Source of the DNA: Corynebacterium yudongzhengii
Lineage (GTDB): Bacteria; Actinomycetota; Actinomycetes; Mycobacteriales; Mycobacteriaceae
Assembly (NCBI RefSeq): GCF_003065405.1
Contig: NZ_CP026947.1
Span: forward strand, 62,001-126,000
DNA: 64,000 nucleotides
Direction: 5' to 3'
A model generated the notes under the pieces. That model made no database searches, was not told where the DNA came from, and saw only the letters and a program-made list of their open reading frames with translations. This document shows, piece after piece, positions 17,492 through 25,338 of this stretch. The translations under genes were made by a program, and so were the position numbers. Numbering within the stretch: the first letter of the stretch is position 1; each line of letters starts with the position of its first letter.

Positions 17492-18432
17492 GGGCGTGTC
17501 TGACAATTTCTTCGGCTAGGTCATGACGGCGATAGTCATCACGCCGGCCCGGTAGACAACCGCGAGCTTGTCGTACCGGGTTGCCACACCCCGCCACTGC
17601 TTGAGGTTGCCGAAAACCGTTCCACCACGTTGCAGCCCTTGTAGGACTGCGCATCGAACGTCGGTAGACGCCCACCCATCGAGCCTTTCCGCTTCCGGGC
17701 GGCGATCACGTCCTTTTTCTCCGGGATCGTCGCCGTGATCTTGTGCTCGCGCAGATACCTGTGCACAGCCTTCGATGCATACGCCCTATCCGCGCGCAGT
17801 TCATCGGGCCGGGTGCGCGGTCGGCCCACCGTCCCGGGCATCCGCAGGCGTTTCAACAACGGGATCAGCACCGGGCAGTCACCGCGGTGGCCCGCAGTGA
17901 CGATCATGGTCAGGGGCATGCCGTGGCCGTCGACCAGGGCGTGGACCTTGGTAGACAGACCACCCCGTGATCGGCCGACCGCGTGATCAGGCGGCTCGGC
18001 CAGCGGGTTGTTGTAATTCGACAAAGCCCCCTGTGACCCGCGTGATGTTCGTGGCGTGCTGATGGGCCCGGGTGATCGTCAAAGTCCACCGACACCGACC
18101 AGTCGATCAGGTCTTCCGTATCGGCCTGTGTAGGAAGTCGCTGAAGGATCACGTCCGAGGTGTCCGTCCTTGGCCATCCGGTTGTGCCAGGTGTAGACCG
18201 TCTGCCAGGACCCGAAGCAGGCGGGCAGGTCACGCCGCGCGATCCCTGCCCGAAGGCGGTAGAGGATGGCCTCGAGCATCTGCCGGGGATCGGAGAACGG
18301 TCGGCCTTTTCTCCCCGTGCGACGGGGCAGAAGCTCTTCGACCATCTCCCACTGGGCATCACTCAACATGTGAAAACGCGACACGGGAGCCAGGGTCCCA
18401 TGCCACGCTTCCCTCAATTGTCAGACACGCCC
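17492..18432 (-). mobile_element. IS5-family insertion sequence, copy 2 (941 bp)
   Basis: The same terminal repeats, length and orientation as copy 1, with TA on each side (17490-17491, 18433-18434). It separates an MFS gene fragment (left) from an AAA ATPase fragment (right). Neither gene continues on the other side, so a deletion or IS-IS recombination accompanied the insertion. Confidence 0.92.
17516..18417 (-). pseudogene. IS5-family transposase, copy 2, multiply frameshifted
   Basis: OrfA starts at ATG 18417. It carries the same frame changes as copy 1: an extra base after MAKDG, another at the WSVSVD/TIARAHQHA junction, and one after NVVER near the C-terminus. A few substitutions relative to copy 1 (for example near 18131 and 18149) lengthen the first open segment but do not restore the protein. 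Confidence 0.82.
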
Positions 18433-18775
18433 TAGGTGTCGACGAGCCCGTCAGCACGAACTGCCCGCGCTGGCCCCGGTGGTCCACTTCGAAGCGCACC
18501 GCGTCCCAGATTTCGGGGGCTTCGTGCCATTCGTCTATAAGTCGCGGGGTTTCGCCGCTCAACACGAGGGACGGGTCGAGCAAAGCTTGACGACGATGCT
18601 GGAACCCACCCGCCGGATCCCCCAGATAGACGGCACTGTGGCACTGCACCGCAGAGGTCCACGTTTTGCCACACCACTTCGCGCCCTCGATGGCGACCGC
18701 GCCATAGGTGCGGAGTGCCCGCTGCACCTGGGCATCGATGATGCGTGGCTTGTACCGCGCCGGATCGACGAACAC
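18433..18775 (-). pseudogene. AAA_14/DUF4143-type ATPase, N-terminal fragment
   Basis: About 114 residues remain: FVDPARYKPRIIDAQVQRAL, a Walker-A-like loop GAKWCGKTWT, and LIDEWHEAPEIWDAVRFEVD, then QFVLTGSSTP where the IS begins. This is the N-terminal AAA module of the widespread ATP-binding proteins with a DUF4143 C-terminus, which is lost here. The GTG start (18775) has AGGGGGG 4 nt upstream. The promoter region contains repeated TTTGGT half-sites. The biochemical role of the family is unclear. Confidence 0.8.
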
Positions 18776-18790
18776 GCGCCCCCCTGAAGA

Positions 18791-18840
18791 ATTTGGTCAA
18801 CTCATTTTACCAAATTTGGTAAAGTCACTTAACCAAATTT
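18791..18840 (-). promoter_or_regulatory. Triple ACCAAATTT operator-like repeats before AAA_14 gene
   Basis: An 18-bp palindrome TTTACCAAATTTGGTAAA (18806-18823) is flanked by half-sites ATTTGGTCAA (18791-18800) and TTAACCAAATTT (18829-18840). They lie immediately upstream of the truncated ATPase and look like an autoregulator binding cluster. Confidence 0.6.
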
Positions 18841-18861
18841 CGTGATCGGGCCCAGGCGGGG

Positions 18862-20079
18862 CTACAGGCCCTGCTCGTCGAGGGCCTGCATCAACTTGGG
18901 GCGATTGCTGTACTTCTGCCGAAGGCCGGCGACAAACTTATCGATGACCTCGAGAGCTTCCGGTGCCTCTGCCTTGCGAGCGCGCTTGATCAACTTCACA
19001 AACCCGCGCGCTGCCGGCCGGTAGCGTTTGCTCTCTGCCTTGACGAGGCGATCGGCGATACGATCCAAAAACACCTGGGTGGCGATGGCCGGCTCGGTGG
19101 GAAAGAGCCGCTCGGCAAGCACTTCGCGCATGTCTTGCTCACCATTGAGGTGGGCGTCGACGTAGCGCAACGTCGCCAAGTCATCGTCGCGGTGCTCGAT
19201 CCGGAAGAGCGCGCACTCACGAGGGTGCTGGGCGAGCACTTGCTCCATTTCTGCGCGCGCTGCGTCCTTCTCCGAATCCTCCACCAACTCCAGGTACTGC
19301 GAGGCCGTGCGGGCGGTTGGTAGCAAGGTGACGACGTTGAACGTCTCCTCGCGCAGGCGTTCCGGCTGATGTTCGGCGACCAGCGTGAGGTAGTACTGAG
19401 CACAATCGTCCTGCTGCCACGGGGAGCCACCGTGGGTGTAGCCGTCATGAGCGATCTCGATGGCACGGTCGTACTCACCGATTTCCGCGAGCACACGGGC
19501 GGCATCTTCATACCAGGCGGGAACCTTCCTATCCCTGAGGTGGGTGACGAGGATAGCTTCCGGATCACGGTCGAGGACAGCGAAGCGCTGGGAAAAGTAG
19601 ACTCGTCGGGAATTGTCCTCCGCCTCGGGGCCGGTGAAGTGCTCGCGGATCTTCTCCAAGCCATTCTTCCCGAGCGATTCTTGGTACTGCACCGGGTCAA
19701 GCTCAAAGAAGTAGCCACCGGGGCCATCATGGAATTTGATGAACCAGTCCTTCAGCTTCGCGCCTTTCATCCGGCCGTGGGGCGCCAACTGCGGGTGCAG
19801 AGCCAGAAGACCCCGTACGGCGTCGCCGATGATGCCGGCGGAATCGTCCGCCCGCGCGAGGACGCGCACTGCGCTGTTCAGGGCTCGGTGGGCGACATCG
19901 AAAACTTCCTCCGCAGGGTAGGGAGGGTGGGGCTTGCTGATCTGTGCAGCCGCCTCCTCGAGGATGTCGAGCCCCTCGAGCATGCGCCTACCCTGTTCAT
20001 TTGACCGTCCGTACTCCCACAGATCACGCTCTTTGGTCCGGATCAGGGGAAGGACTTGATCTGCGAGTGATTCGGGCAT
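18862..20079 (-). CDS. Hypothetical alpha-helical (TPR-like) protein
   Basis: A 405-residue protein with no recognised catalytic motif. It is rich in helices with repeating patterns such as WYEDAARVLAEIGEYDRAIEIAHDGY, which resemble tetratricopeptide pairs, and an acidic/basic C-terminus ending QALDEQGL. The N-terminus (MPESLADQVLPLIRTKERDLWEYGRSNEQG) has no signal peptide. The ATG at 20079 has an AAGGAG-like sequence upstream (revcomp of ctcctt, 20090-20095). It stands alone between the ATPase fragment and the ABC-F gene. The composition is normal and the frame long, so it is a real gene. A scaffold or regulatory role is a guess. Confidence 0.75.
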   Translation of the reverse strand: MPESLADQVLPLIRTKERDLWEYGRSNEQGRRMLEGLDILEEAAAQISKPHPPYPAEEVFDVAHRALNSAVRVLARADDSAGIIGDAVRGLLALHPQLAPHGRMKGAKLKDWFIKFHDGPGGYFFELDPVQYQESLGKNGLEKIREHFTGPEAEDNSRRVYFSQRFAVLDRDPEAILVTHLRDRKVPAWYEDAARVLAEIGEYDRAIEIAHDGYTHGGSPWQQDDCAQYYLTLVAEHQPERLREETFNVVTLLPTARTASQYLELVEDSEKDAARAEMEQVLAQHPRECALFRIEHRDDDLATLRYVDAHLNGEQDMREVLAERLFPTEPAIATQVFLDRIADRLVKAESKRYRPAARGFVKLIKRARKAEAPEALEVIDKFVAGLRQKYSNRPKLMQALDEQGL

Positions 20080-20168
20080 TGTTCCCTACTCCTTGGGTCA
20101 TTGATACCCAACTACATAACAGATAAGGTGAGTGCGAAAGCCCTGCGGCATGCGTGTCGTGGGGAAGT

Positions 20169-20209
20169 GAATCCCGGGAGATCCCGCCGGACAGCGGGGC
20201 CCGGGATTC
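20169..20209 (-). terminator. Hairpin downstream of the ABC-F gene
   Basis: GAATCCCGGG (20169-20178) pairs with CCCGGGATTC (20200-20209), with a second inner pairing ATCCCGC/GCGGGG. There is no clear T-run on the minus strand. It lies just after the ABC-F stop at 20213 and may end that transcript. Confidence 0.55.
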
Positions 20210-20212
20210 GCG

Positions 20213-21775
20213 CTATCTGGCCAAAGCATCTAAGTGCAACCGCTTTCCCTCCCAGTGCTCGATCAACCAGCGGTCGTGGCTAGCGATGACGAGGCTACCT
20301 TCCCACTGCTTCAGCGCCGTCTCCAGTGCTTCGATGGTAGCCAGGTCCAGGTAGTTGGTGGGCTCGTCGATTACCAGAAGATGCGGCTGAGTGTGCAGCG
20401 CCACCGCGAATTGCGCCCGGCGTTGGTTGCCCGCCGACAGTTTCGGGATCGGCCTGGCCCACATCGAGGGGTGGAGCAGCCCGCGGCCGGCCTCGCCAAT
20501 ACCGTCCTCCCAGACGTCCTCGGGGAAATCTCCTGGCTCCGGCATCCGCTGCGGCACTAGTGCTACGTGGTCCTCGGTGGTGAGGGAGCCGTCGGCACCC
20601 GCGGGCGGGGTGCCGGTAGCGATCCAGCTCAGCAGGGTGGACTTTCCGGAGCCGTTGTCCCCGGTTACCAAGAGGTGCTCGCCCGCGCCGAGATCGAAGG
20701 TCACCGGCTGCAGGCGCTGCGCCACGCGGGCTTTGCGGGCGCTGAGCGACAGGCTGAAGCTCGACTGTGCCGCCTGGGTGGGAAACTCCAGGTGGTAATA
20801 GCGGGGCTTGCGCACCTCGTGGGCGGCGAGGTCGGCGAGCTTGCGCTCGTCATCACGATTGCGACGCGCCGCCGTCCCCGCCGCTCGCTGCAACAGCATG
20901 AACTTCTCGCGCTTGTCCTGCACCTTGGCCAGGCGCGATCCGCCGGCCGCGATGGACTTCGTCGCTTCGCGGTGGTCATGCAGCGACTGCTTAAGCTCCT
21001 GCTGCTGGGCATGCAGCTCTTCGTGACTAGCCATCGCGTGGGTACGTTCGAGCAGGTAGTCGGAGTAATTACCGTCGCAGCGATGGACGCCGGGCGGACC
21101 GTCTTCGCCAGCAGCAGTCGCGAGCGCCTGCCACGGGGCGAGCTCTAGGTCGTAGATGACGTTGGCGGCGGCCTCGATGAAGGCGCGGTCGTGGCTTGCC
21201 ATCAACACCGGGCCCGGCCAGGAGCGCAAGGTAGTGACGAGAAAATCGACGGCGGCGGTGTCGAGGTGGTTGGTGGGTTCGTCGAAAAGCAAAAGATGCG
21301 GGCGAAGCAGAAGCGTCACCGCCAGCTGCAGGCGGGCGCGCTGGCCGGGTGAGAGCGTGGCCAGCGGGCGTGTGTGCGGCATGCTCAATCCCAGGCCGGC
21401 CAGGGTTTTCTCCCTGCGCGTCGGCAGCGACCAGACGTCTCGGGCGATCATCTCGTCGAGGACCTGCTCGTAATCCTCGCCGGTGGTGAGGCGATCTTCG
21501 AGAACCGTCAGCGAATGCAGGGAAGCGTCGAGGTACTCCTGGACGGTGCCGTCGAAGCTTTCGACGGGCAGGACCTGCGCCGAGTCGGGAGCGTGAATCG
21601 CACCGGCCTCTGGGAGCAACTGGCCGGCCGCCAACTGCAAAAGGGTGGTCTTGCCGCTGCCGTTCGGGCCGACGAGCACCGCGCGTTCGCCGGGGTGGAT
21701 CCGCAGGCTGAGATCGCTGATCACGCGACGATCGGCATAAGAAAAGGAAATGTGATCAAAAATAAGCGCAGTCAT
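20213..21775 (-). CDS. ABC-F family ATP-binding protein (ribosome protection type)
   Basis: A 520-residue protein with two ABC ATPase domains and no membrane domain. Domain 1 has Walker A GPNGSGKTTLL, signature LSPGQRARL and Walker B LLLFDEPTNHLD. Domain 2 has Walker A GDNGSGKSTLL, signature LSAGNQRRAQF and Walker B LLVIDEPTNYLD. A charged linker (LHAQQQELKQSLHDHREATK...) joins them. ABC-F proteins act on the ribosome, and many give resistance to macrolides, lincosamides or pleuromutilins. The start is ATG 21775, since GGAGG ends 7 nt before it; ATG 21781 is too close. The leader carries signs of antibiotic-inducible control. The drug class is unknown. Confidence 0.9.
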   Translation of the reverse strand: MTALIFDHISFSYADRRVISDLSLRIHPGERAVLVGPNGSGKTTLLQLAAGQLLPEAGAIHAPDSAQVLPVESFDGTVQEYLDASLHSLTVLEDRLTTGEDYEQVLDEMIARDVWSLPTRREKTLAGLGLSMPHTRPLATLSPGQRARLQLAVTLLLRPHLLLFDEPTNHLDTAAVDFLVTTLRSWPGPVLMASHDRAFIEAAANVIYDLELAPWQALATAAGEDGPPGVHRCDGNYSDYLLERTHAMASHEELHAQQQELKQSLHDHREATKSIAAGGSRLAKVQDKREKFMLLQRAAGTAARRNRDDERKLADLAAHEVRKPRYYHLEFPTQAAQSSFSLSLSARKARVAQRLQPVTFDLGAGEHLLVTGDNGSGKSTLLSWIATGTPPAGADGSLTTEDHVALVPQRMPEPGDFPEDVWEDGIGEAGRGLLHPSMWARPIPKLSAGNQRRAQFAVALHTQPHLLVIDEPTNYLDLATIEALETALKQWEGSLVIASHDRWLIEHWEGKRLHLDALAR

Positions 21776-21781
21776 GCGCAT

Positions 21782-21859
21782 ACCTCCGTAGCAGAAGAGA
21801 AGAGTCAATCGTGCTGTCTGCTCGGCATCCTGGCGGCCGAGTGGAGGTTAGTTGATCAT
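21782..21859 (-). promoter_or_regulatory. Putative translational attenuator of the ABC-F gene
   Basis: The predicted transcript starts at a leaderless 3-codon uORF (Met-Ile-Asn-stop, 21859 to 21848). ACCTCC follows directly (plus-strand ggaggt 21843-21848) and can pair with the gene's Shine-Dalgarno GGAGGT (plus acctcc 21782-21787). A second uORF (MPSRQHD) and a stem CTCGGC/GCCGAG (21821-21826/21836-21841) lie between. Ribosome stalling at the uORF could release the ribosome site. Confidence 0.5.
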
Positions 21860-21866
21860 GCAGGAT

Positions 21867-21896
21867 AAGTTAGCGTACCCGTGCTCGCGGACACAA
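21867..21896 (-). promoter_or_regulatory. ABC-F promoter
   Basis: On the minus strand, -35 TTGTGT (21896-21891), an 18-bp spacer, and -10 TAACTT (21872-21867). The expected start point is about 21860, at the first base of the short uORF. Confidence 0.55.
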
Positions 21897-21910
21897 GAGC
21901 GTAGGGCAGG

Positions 21911-21972
21911 GATCGCTTAGAGATCGCTCAAGGATCGGCGCCTAAACAACTCTCAAACAACTCGAAACAACT
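21911..21972. repeat. Two sets of three ~11-bp phased repeats
   Basis: GATCGC/GATCGG at 21911, 21922 and 21933, then AAACAACT at 21944, 21955 and 21965. All steps are 10-11 bp. They lie ~15-80 bp upstream of the ABC-F -35 box. The remaining DNA to 22366 shows no convincing gene or RNA; the small open frame at 22114-22305 has no family features. Confidence 0.6.
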
Positions 21973-22366
21973 TCCGGGGGTTTTGTGTGATGGGCGCATG
22001 GCTTTCGCCCCGCAGGTCCGCGATGCTCTCCAGATGGGCTCTGTTTCTTCACCTAGCTCAGTAGATCAAGGCGGCGATCCAGCAATACTTCTTTTCGGGC
22101 TGATCGCCAAAATGTGAGAAACACTCCTAAGAACACTCCGCGGGCGAAATCTCGCGGGGCCGCACAGCGTGGAATCAGGCGTATCGCCGTAGTCTCTGTG
22201 TGCCCGAGAAGAAGAATTCCCTCTGTATTACTGACACAGGAAACGTCGAACTACAGGGTTCTCTTTATTAGAGAGGCTTCGGAGCTAGAGGGTGTTACCG
22301 GGTAGCCGGAACCTTACTACCAACTACGCGGACACGCGCTACTACCTACCTCGAATCGGACCACCC

Positions 22367-23419
22367 CTACACAAAAGGATTCGCCTCGTATTTCTCCTTC
22401 AGCCCGAACCCATCCGGTGCAGAGATCGACGGCACTCCCTGATCGCTCGTGCGCGCCGGAGCGGTCAGGGACACCGCGGTGCCGTGGGCGAGGACGTGCT
22501 CGCTGGGGGTGAGCTCGCGGATCGCCACGCCCGCCACGGCCTCCGGGTGTTCGGCCACGAGGTTGCCGTAGGTCAGTGGGTCGTGCTGCCCGTTATCGCC
22601 GACCAGGATCCAGTTGATGTTGGGGTAGTCGATGATGAGGTTGCGTAGCTGGACCTTCTTGTGCTCGGTGCCGCTGCGGAACAGGCCGGTCGGTGTCGGC
22701 CCCCAGTCCGTGAGCAGCAGCGGGCCTTCCGGCAGCTGGTGCTGGTGGATGAACCTGATGAGGGTGTCGTAGGTGTTCCACGCGCCCGTCGATAAGTAAA
22801 ACACCGGCGCGTGCGGGTGTTCGCGCAGGATGGTCTCGTAGAACTCCCGCATGCCTTCGACCGGCTGGCGGGCATCCGTCTTTTTCACCCAGGAGTTATA
22901 CGCGGCGTGTAGTGCTCTCGGCAGGTTGGTGACCATGATGGTGTCGTCGATATCCGAGACGATCCCGACGGTCTGCTCCGAGGACGTGATGAGCACCTGC
23001 GCGTGCACCAGCCCGCCGTCTTCGGAAGCGACCTTGACCTCATGCCAGCCGGGCTTCAGCCCGTGGTCCTCGATAGAGAGGTCGAAATACCCGTTGTCAT
23101 TGGTGTAGGTGGTGTGCGCGGTGCCGTTGGGAAGGCGCACCTCGGCGGGGTAGTCAGCGACCTGGATCGTGAAAAACTGCCGGTAGCCGCGCTTGGCCTC
23201 GTAGGTCGCCTTCTCCACACGTCCGCTCTTGTCCCGTGAGCGCGGGCCCTCCATGTTCGGGTCCTGCATGAGCACCCGGCCGATGACGTGCACGCGGTTG
23301 TCGGTGCCATAGCCCCGGTAGGGGAAGAGGTGCGGGCGCCAGCCCTTCTTCGTGCTCCGTCGCACTCCGAAGCGGTTGATCGTGTTTTCCGCGTAGCGGA
23401 CGATGTCGGAGAATCCCAT
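22367..23419 (-). CDS. App1-family (DUF2183) phosphatase-domain protein
   Basis: A 350-residue protein. The C-terminal catalytic region (about residues 160-310) has the HAD-like motif VSDIDDTIMVTN, then FYLSTGAWNTYDTL and WILVGDNGQHDPLTY, as in yeast phosphatidate phosphatase App1 and bacterial DUF2183 proteins. The N-terminal part with VHVIGRVLMQDPN and a β-rich segment (NDNGYFDLSIEDHGLKPGWHEV) resembles the usual leading β-domain. It probably dephosphorylates a lipid or other phosphate ester; the substrate is unproven. The start is ATG 23419 (MGFSDIVRYAENTI); the longer open frame upstream is antisense to the next gene. Confidence 0.85.
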   Translation of the reverse strand: MGFSDIVRYAENTINRFGVRRSTKKGWRPHLFPYRGYGTDNRVHVIGRVLMQDPNMEGPRSRDKSGRVEKATYEAKRGYRQFFTIQVADYPAEVRLPNGTAHTTYTNDNGYFDLSIEDHGLKPGWHEVKVASEDGGLVHAQVLITSSEQTVGIVSDIDDTIMVTNLPRALHAAYNSWVKKTDARQPVEGMREFYETILREHPHAPVFYLSTGAWNTYDTLIRFIHQHQLPEGPLLLTDWGPTPTGLFRSGTEHKKVQLRNLIIDYPNINWILVGDNGQHDPLTYGNLVAEHPEAVAGVAIRELTPSEHVLAHGTAVSLTAPARTSDQGVPSISAPDGFGLKEKYEANPFV

Positions 23420-23470
23420 GCTGGCAAGATTACGGAAGTTGGCGCGCACAAGTGCGCACACCGGCCTAAC

Positions 23471-23695
23471 ATGAAGGTCATGGCAGTGGAATTCGAGGGG
23501 ATTAAGGGGCTGGCCAGCCCCGCGCGCAAGGCCTTGCGGGAGGCCGGCTACCCGCATTTGGAAGCACTCGACGGGGCGAACTACCAGGATATTCTGGCTC
23601 TGCGCGGCATCGGCCCGCGCGCGCTGGAACGTCTGCAGCAGGCGCTGCTCGCACGGGGTTGGACGCTGATCGAGTGCCCCGTCGTCGAGCGCTAA
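23471..23695 (+). CDS. Small helix-hairpin-helix protein
   Basis: A 74-residue protein. The core GLASPARKALREAGYPHLEAL and DILALRGIGPRALERLQQAL form two helix-hairpin-helix elements like those of RuvA or DNA ligase, which bind DNA backbone non-specifically. The start is ATG 23471 (or ATG 23480, MAVEFEG); the TAACAT just before 23471 can serve as a -10. It is followed at once by the hypothetical gene at 23707, and divergent from the App1-like gene. Function is otherwise unknown. Confidence 0.78.
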   Translation: MKVMAVEFEGIKGLASPARKALREAGYPHLEALDGANYQDILALRGIGPRALERLQQALLARGWTLIECPVVER

Positions 23696-23706
23696 GCTGG
23701 ACAACT

Positions 23707-24258
23707 ATGAACTCAGACACACCCGTGGTCGAAAGCTATACGGATGCCGCCTCGCTCGACATGCTGCGCTGGCTGATCGGCAAGCGGATCGAGTCCTATG
23801 GCGCCGAGGTGGAGGTCGACGAGGGCGTCGGCGCCTTCGCCGGCTGGCTGAAACTCTCCAGAGGATGGGTAGACGTCTCCTTCGACGTGGAGGTCACGGA
23901 CTTCCCCGGCTTCGAGTCCTTCGAGCCTTTACTTCAGGTCACCCCGTCCATGACGGAGCGCGACGGCGATCCTTACCCCCTCGGCGCCGAGGTCACCGGG
24001 GTAACCCGCATCCAGGAGCAGCTCATCCAGTTCCACCGCCCCACCGACAAGGTGGACTGGTCCTGGTGGCGCGATGCGGGCTTGAGGTTTTCACTTTCCG
24101 ACGGCCGCGAGCTCGTCTTCCACTGCCCGTCTACTCGCACGCCGGAGGTGCACATGCGCCTCGGATCCAAGGTCACGCTGCCGGCACCCGTGCGGAATAC
24201 CTTCCAGTCCGGCAGGCTCCGCCGCTTCGAGGCCTACCGCCGCGAAGTGCTGCTCTAA
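23707..24258 (+). CDS. Hypothetical protein
   Basis: A 183-residue acidic, tryptophan-containing protein with no signal peptide or catalytic motif that I recognise. It reads as a mixed α/β domain (GWVDVSFDVEVTDFPGFESFEPLL, DWSWWRDAGLRFSLSDGRELVFHCP). TAAGCT (23693-23698), overlapping the preceding stop, lies 8 bp before ATG 23707, so it is likely leaderless. It overlaps the convergent GNAT gene by 4 bp. A real gene by length, codon use and packing. Confidence 0.7.
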   Translation: MNSDTPVVESYTDAASLDMLRWLIGKRIESYGAEVEVDEGVGAFAGWLKLSRGWVDVSFDVEVTDFPGFESFEPLLQVTPSMTERDGDPYPLGAEVTGVTRIQEQLIQFHRPTDKVDWSWWRDAGLRFSLSDGRELVFHCPSTRTPEVHMRLGSKVTLPAPVRNTFQSGRLRRFEAYRREVLL

Positions 24259-24728
24259 AGATCCTGTAACGCGGGGTGCGCGTGCACGTCGCCGGCAGGG
24301 AACCGCGAGTCGCCGAGGCGCAGCGCGCGCAGCAGGTAGTCGTCGACATTCCCGGGATGGGTGAGAAACTCGGTGCGCACGAACCCGAAACGCCCGTAGT
24401 ACGCGGGATCGCCCACCAGCACCGCCCCGCCGGCGCCGCCTTCTTTGAGCGCGTCGATAGCGTGCTCAATCAACCGGCTGCCGATGCCGCGGCCCCGGTG
24501 ACCCTCAGCCACCGTGACGGGGCCGAGGGAGAACCAGCCGCCGGTGCCGTCGTCGATACGTACCGGCGAGGCGGCGATGTGGCCAACGATCTCGAATTCC
24601 TCAACCGCGACGAGAGAAACGGCGAGGGCGTTGTCGTCGCGAAGCTTCTCGACGACACCGCACCCCACCAGCTCCGTAATCGCCGGGATGTCGGCATCGG
24701 TCTCGCGGCGGATCGTCACATCATTCAT
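24255..24728 (-). CDS. GNAT-family N-acetyltransferase
   Basis: A 157-residue acetyl-CoA-dependent acetyltransferase. The fold is complete: N-terminal IRRETDADIPAITELV, then WFSLGPVTVAEGHRGRGIGSRLIEHAID (motif A, acetyl-CoA pyrophosphate loop R/QxxGxG/A), and GDPAYYGRFGF (motif B). The GDPxYYxRFGF block is typical of the subgroup acetylating small molecules or proteins of unknown identity. It is convergent with the hypothetical gene at 23707 and lies 17 bp downstream of the 3-methyladenine glycosylase, possibly co-transcribed. Confidence 0.9.
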   Translation of the reverse strand: MNDVTIRRETDADIPAITELVGCGVVEKLRDDNALAVSLVAVEEFEIVGHIAASPVRIDDGTGGWFSLGPVTVAEGHRGRGIGSRLIEHAIDALKEGGAGGAVLVGDPAYYGRFGFVRTEFLTHPGNVDDYLLRALRLGDSRFPAGDVHAHPALQDL

Positions 24729-24745
24729 ACCGTCGATCCTAGGGC

Positions 24746-25306
24746 CTATCTCTTAGGCGTGCGACGTTGGGAAACGCTGCGCTCGCCGGGGATGAAGAAG
24801 CGTAGAGGCGCCTCGGTGTTGCGGCTGATCCCGACGCGCCCACTCGTCGCGATCTCCGGCACCCGCGAGCGTTCCTCCAACACAAACGACGGACCGCGCA
24901 CCGAGGCCCCGTTATCGGCGAGGTCCAGTCCCAGCGCCTGGCCGAGGTTGCCGGGCCCGCGCGCCAGCTCGAAATCCGCGCGATTCCCGCGACGCTTGCG
25001 CGCGACCGGCAGCCCGTCGACAACCTCCCCGGCGCGCAGCAGGCACCCGTGGCCTATGCCCTTAGGCGCGCAGACGATGTTGCCGGCGAGGTGGATGCCG
25101 TAGGAGAGATAGACATACATCCTCCCCGGGGCGCCGAACATCGCGGCGTTGCGCTTCGTGGGCCCGCGGTAGGTGTGGGCGGCGGGGTCGTCGGCACCTA
25201 AATAGGCCTCGACCTCGGTAATCCGCAGCGTGACACCGGCGTGCGTGAGGTGAGCGCCGAGCAGTTGCGGGGCGACGACATCAGCGGTAGCAGCGAAATC
25301 GATCAC
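24746..25306 (-). CDS. DNA-3-methyladenine glycosylase (AAG/MPG type)
   Basis: A 186-residue base-excision enzyme that removes alkylated purines. Conserved blocks are LLGAHLTHAGVTLRITEVEAYLGADDPAAH (catalytic Glu in ITEVEAY), RNAAMFGAPGRMYVYLSYGIH (Tyr/His in the active site) and RGPGNLGQALGLDL. The length fits the bacterial AAG family. The start is ATG 25306. It is followed by the GNAT gene on the same strand. It may remove alkylation damage alongside direct-reversal enzymes; the alkB in this window is broken. Confidence 0.94.
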   Translation of the reverse strand: MIDFAATADVVAPQLLGAHLTHAGVTLRITEVEAYLGADDPAAHTYRGPTKRNAAMFGAPGRMYVYLSYGIHLAGNIVCAPKGIGHGCLLRAGEVVDGLPVARKRRGNRADFELARGPGNLGQALGLDLADNGASVRGPSFVLEERSRVPEIATSGRVGISRNTEAPLRFFIPGERSVSQRRTPKR

Positions 25307-25338
25307 ACCCGGCGAGTCTACGCATCTACTCTGGAAGC

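Noticed and set aside
22114..22305. 63-residue plus-strand open frame in the ABC-F/App1 gap
   Set aside because: No ribosome site, odd composition and no family features.
22280..22366. Possible tRNA in the same gap
   Set aside because: No acceptor/TΨC pairing or GTTC motif could be fitted.
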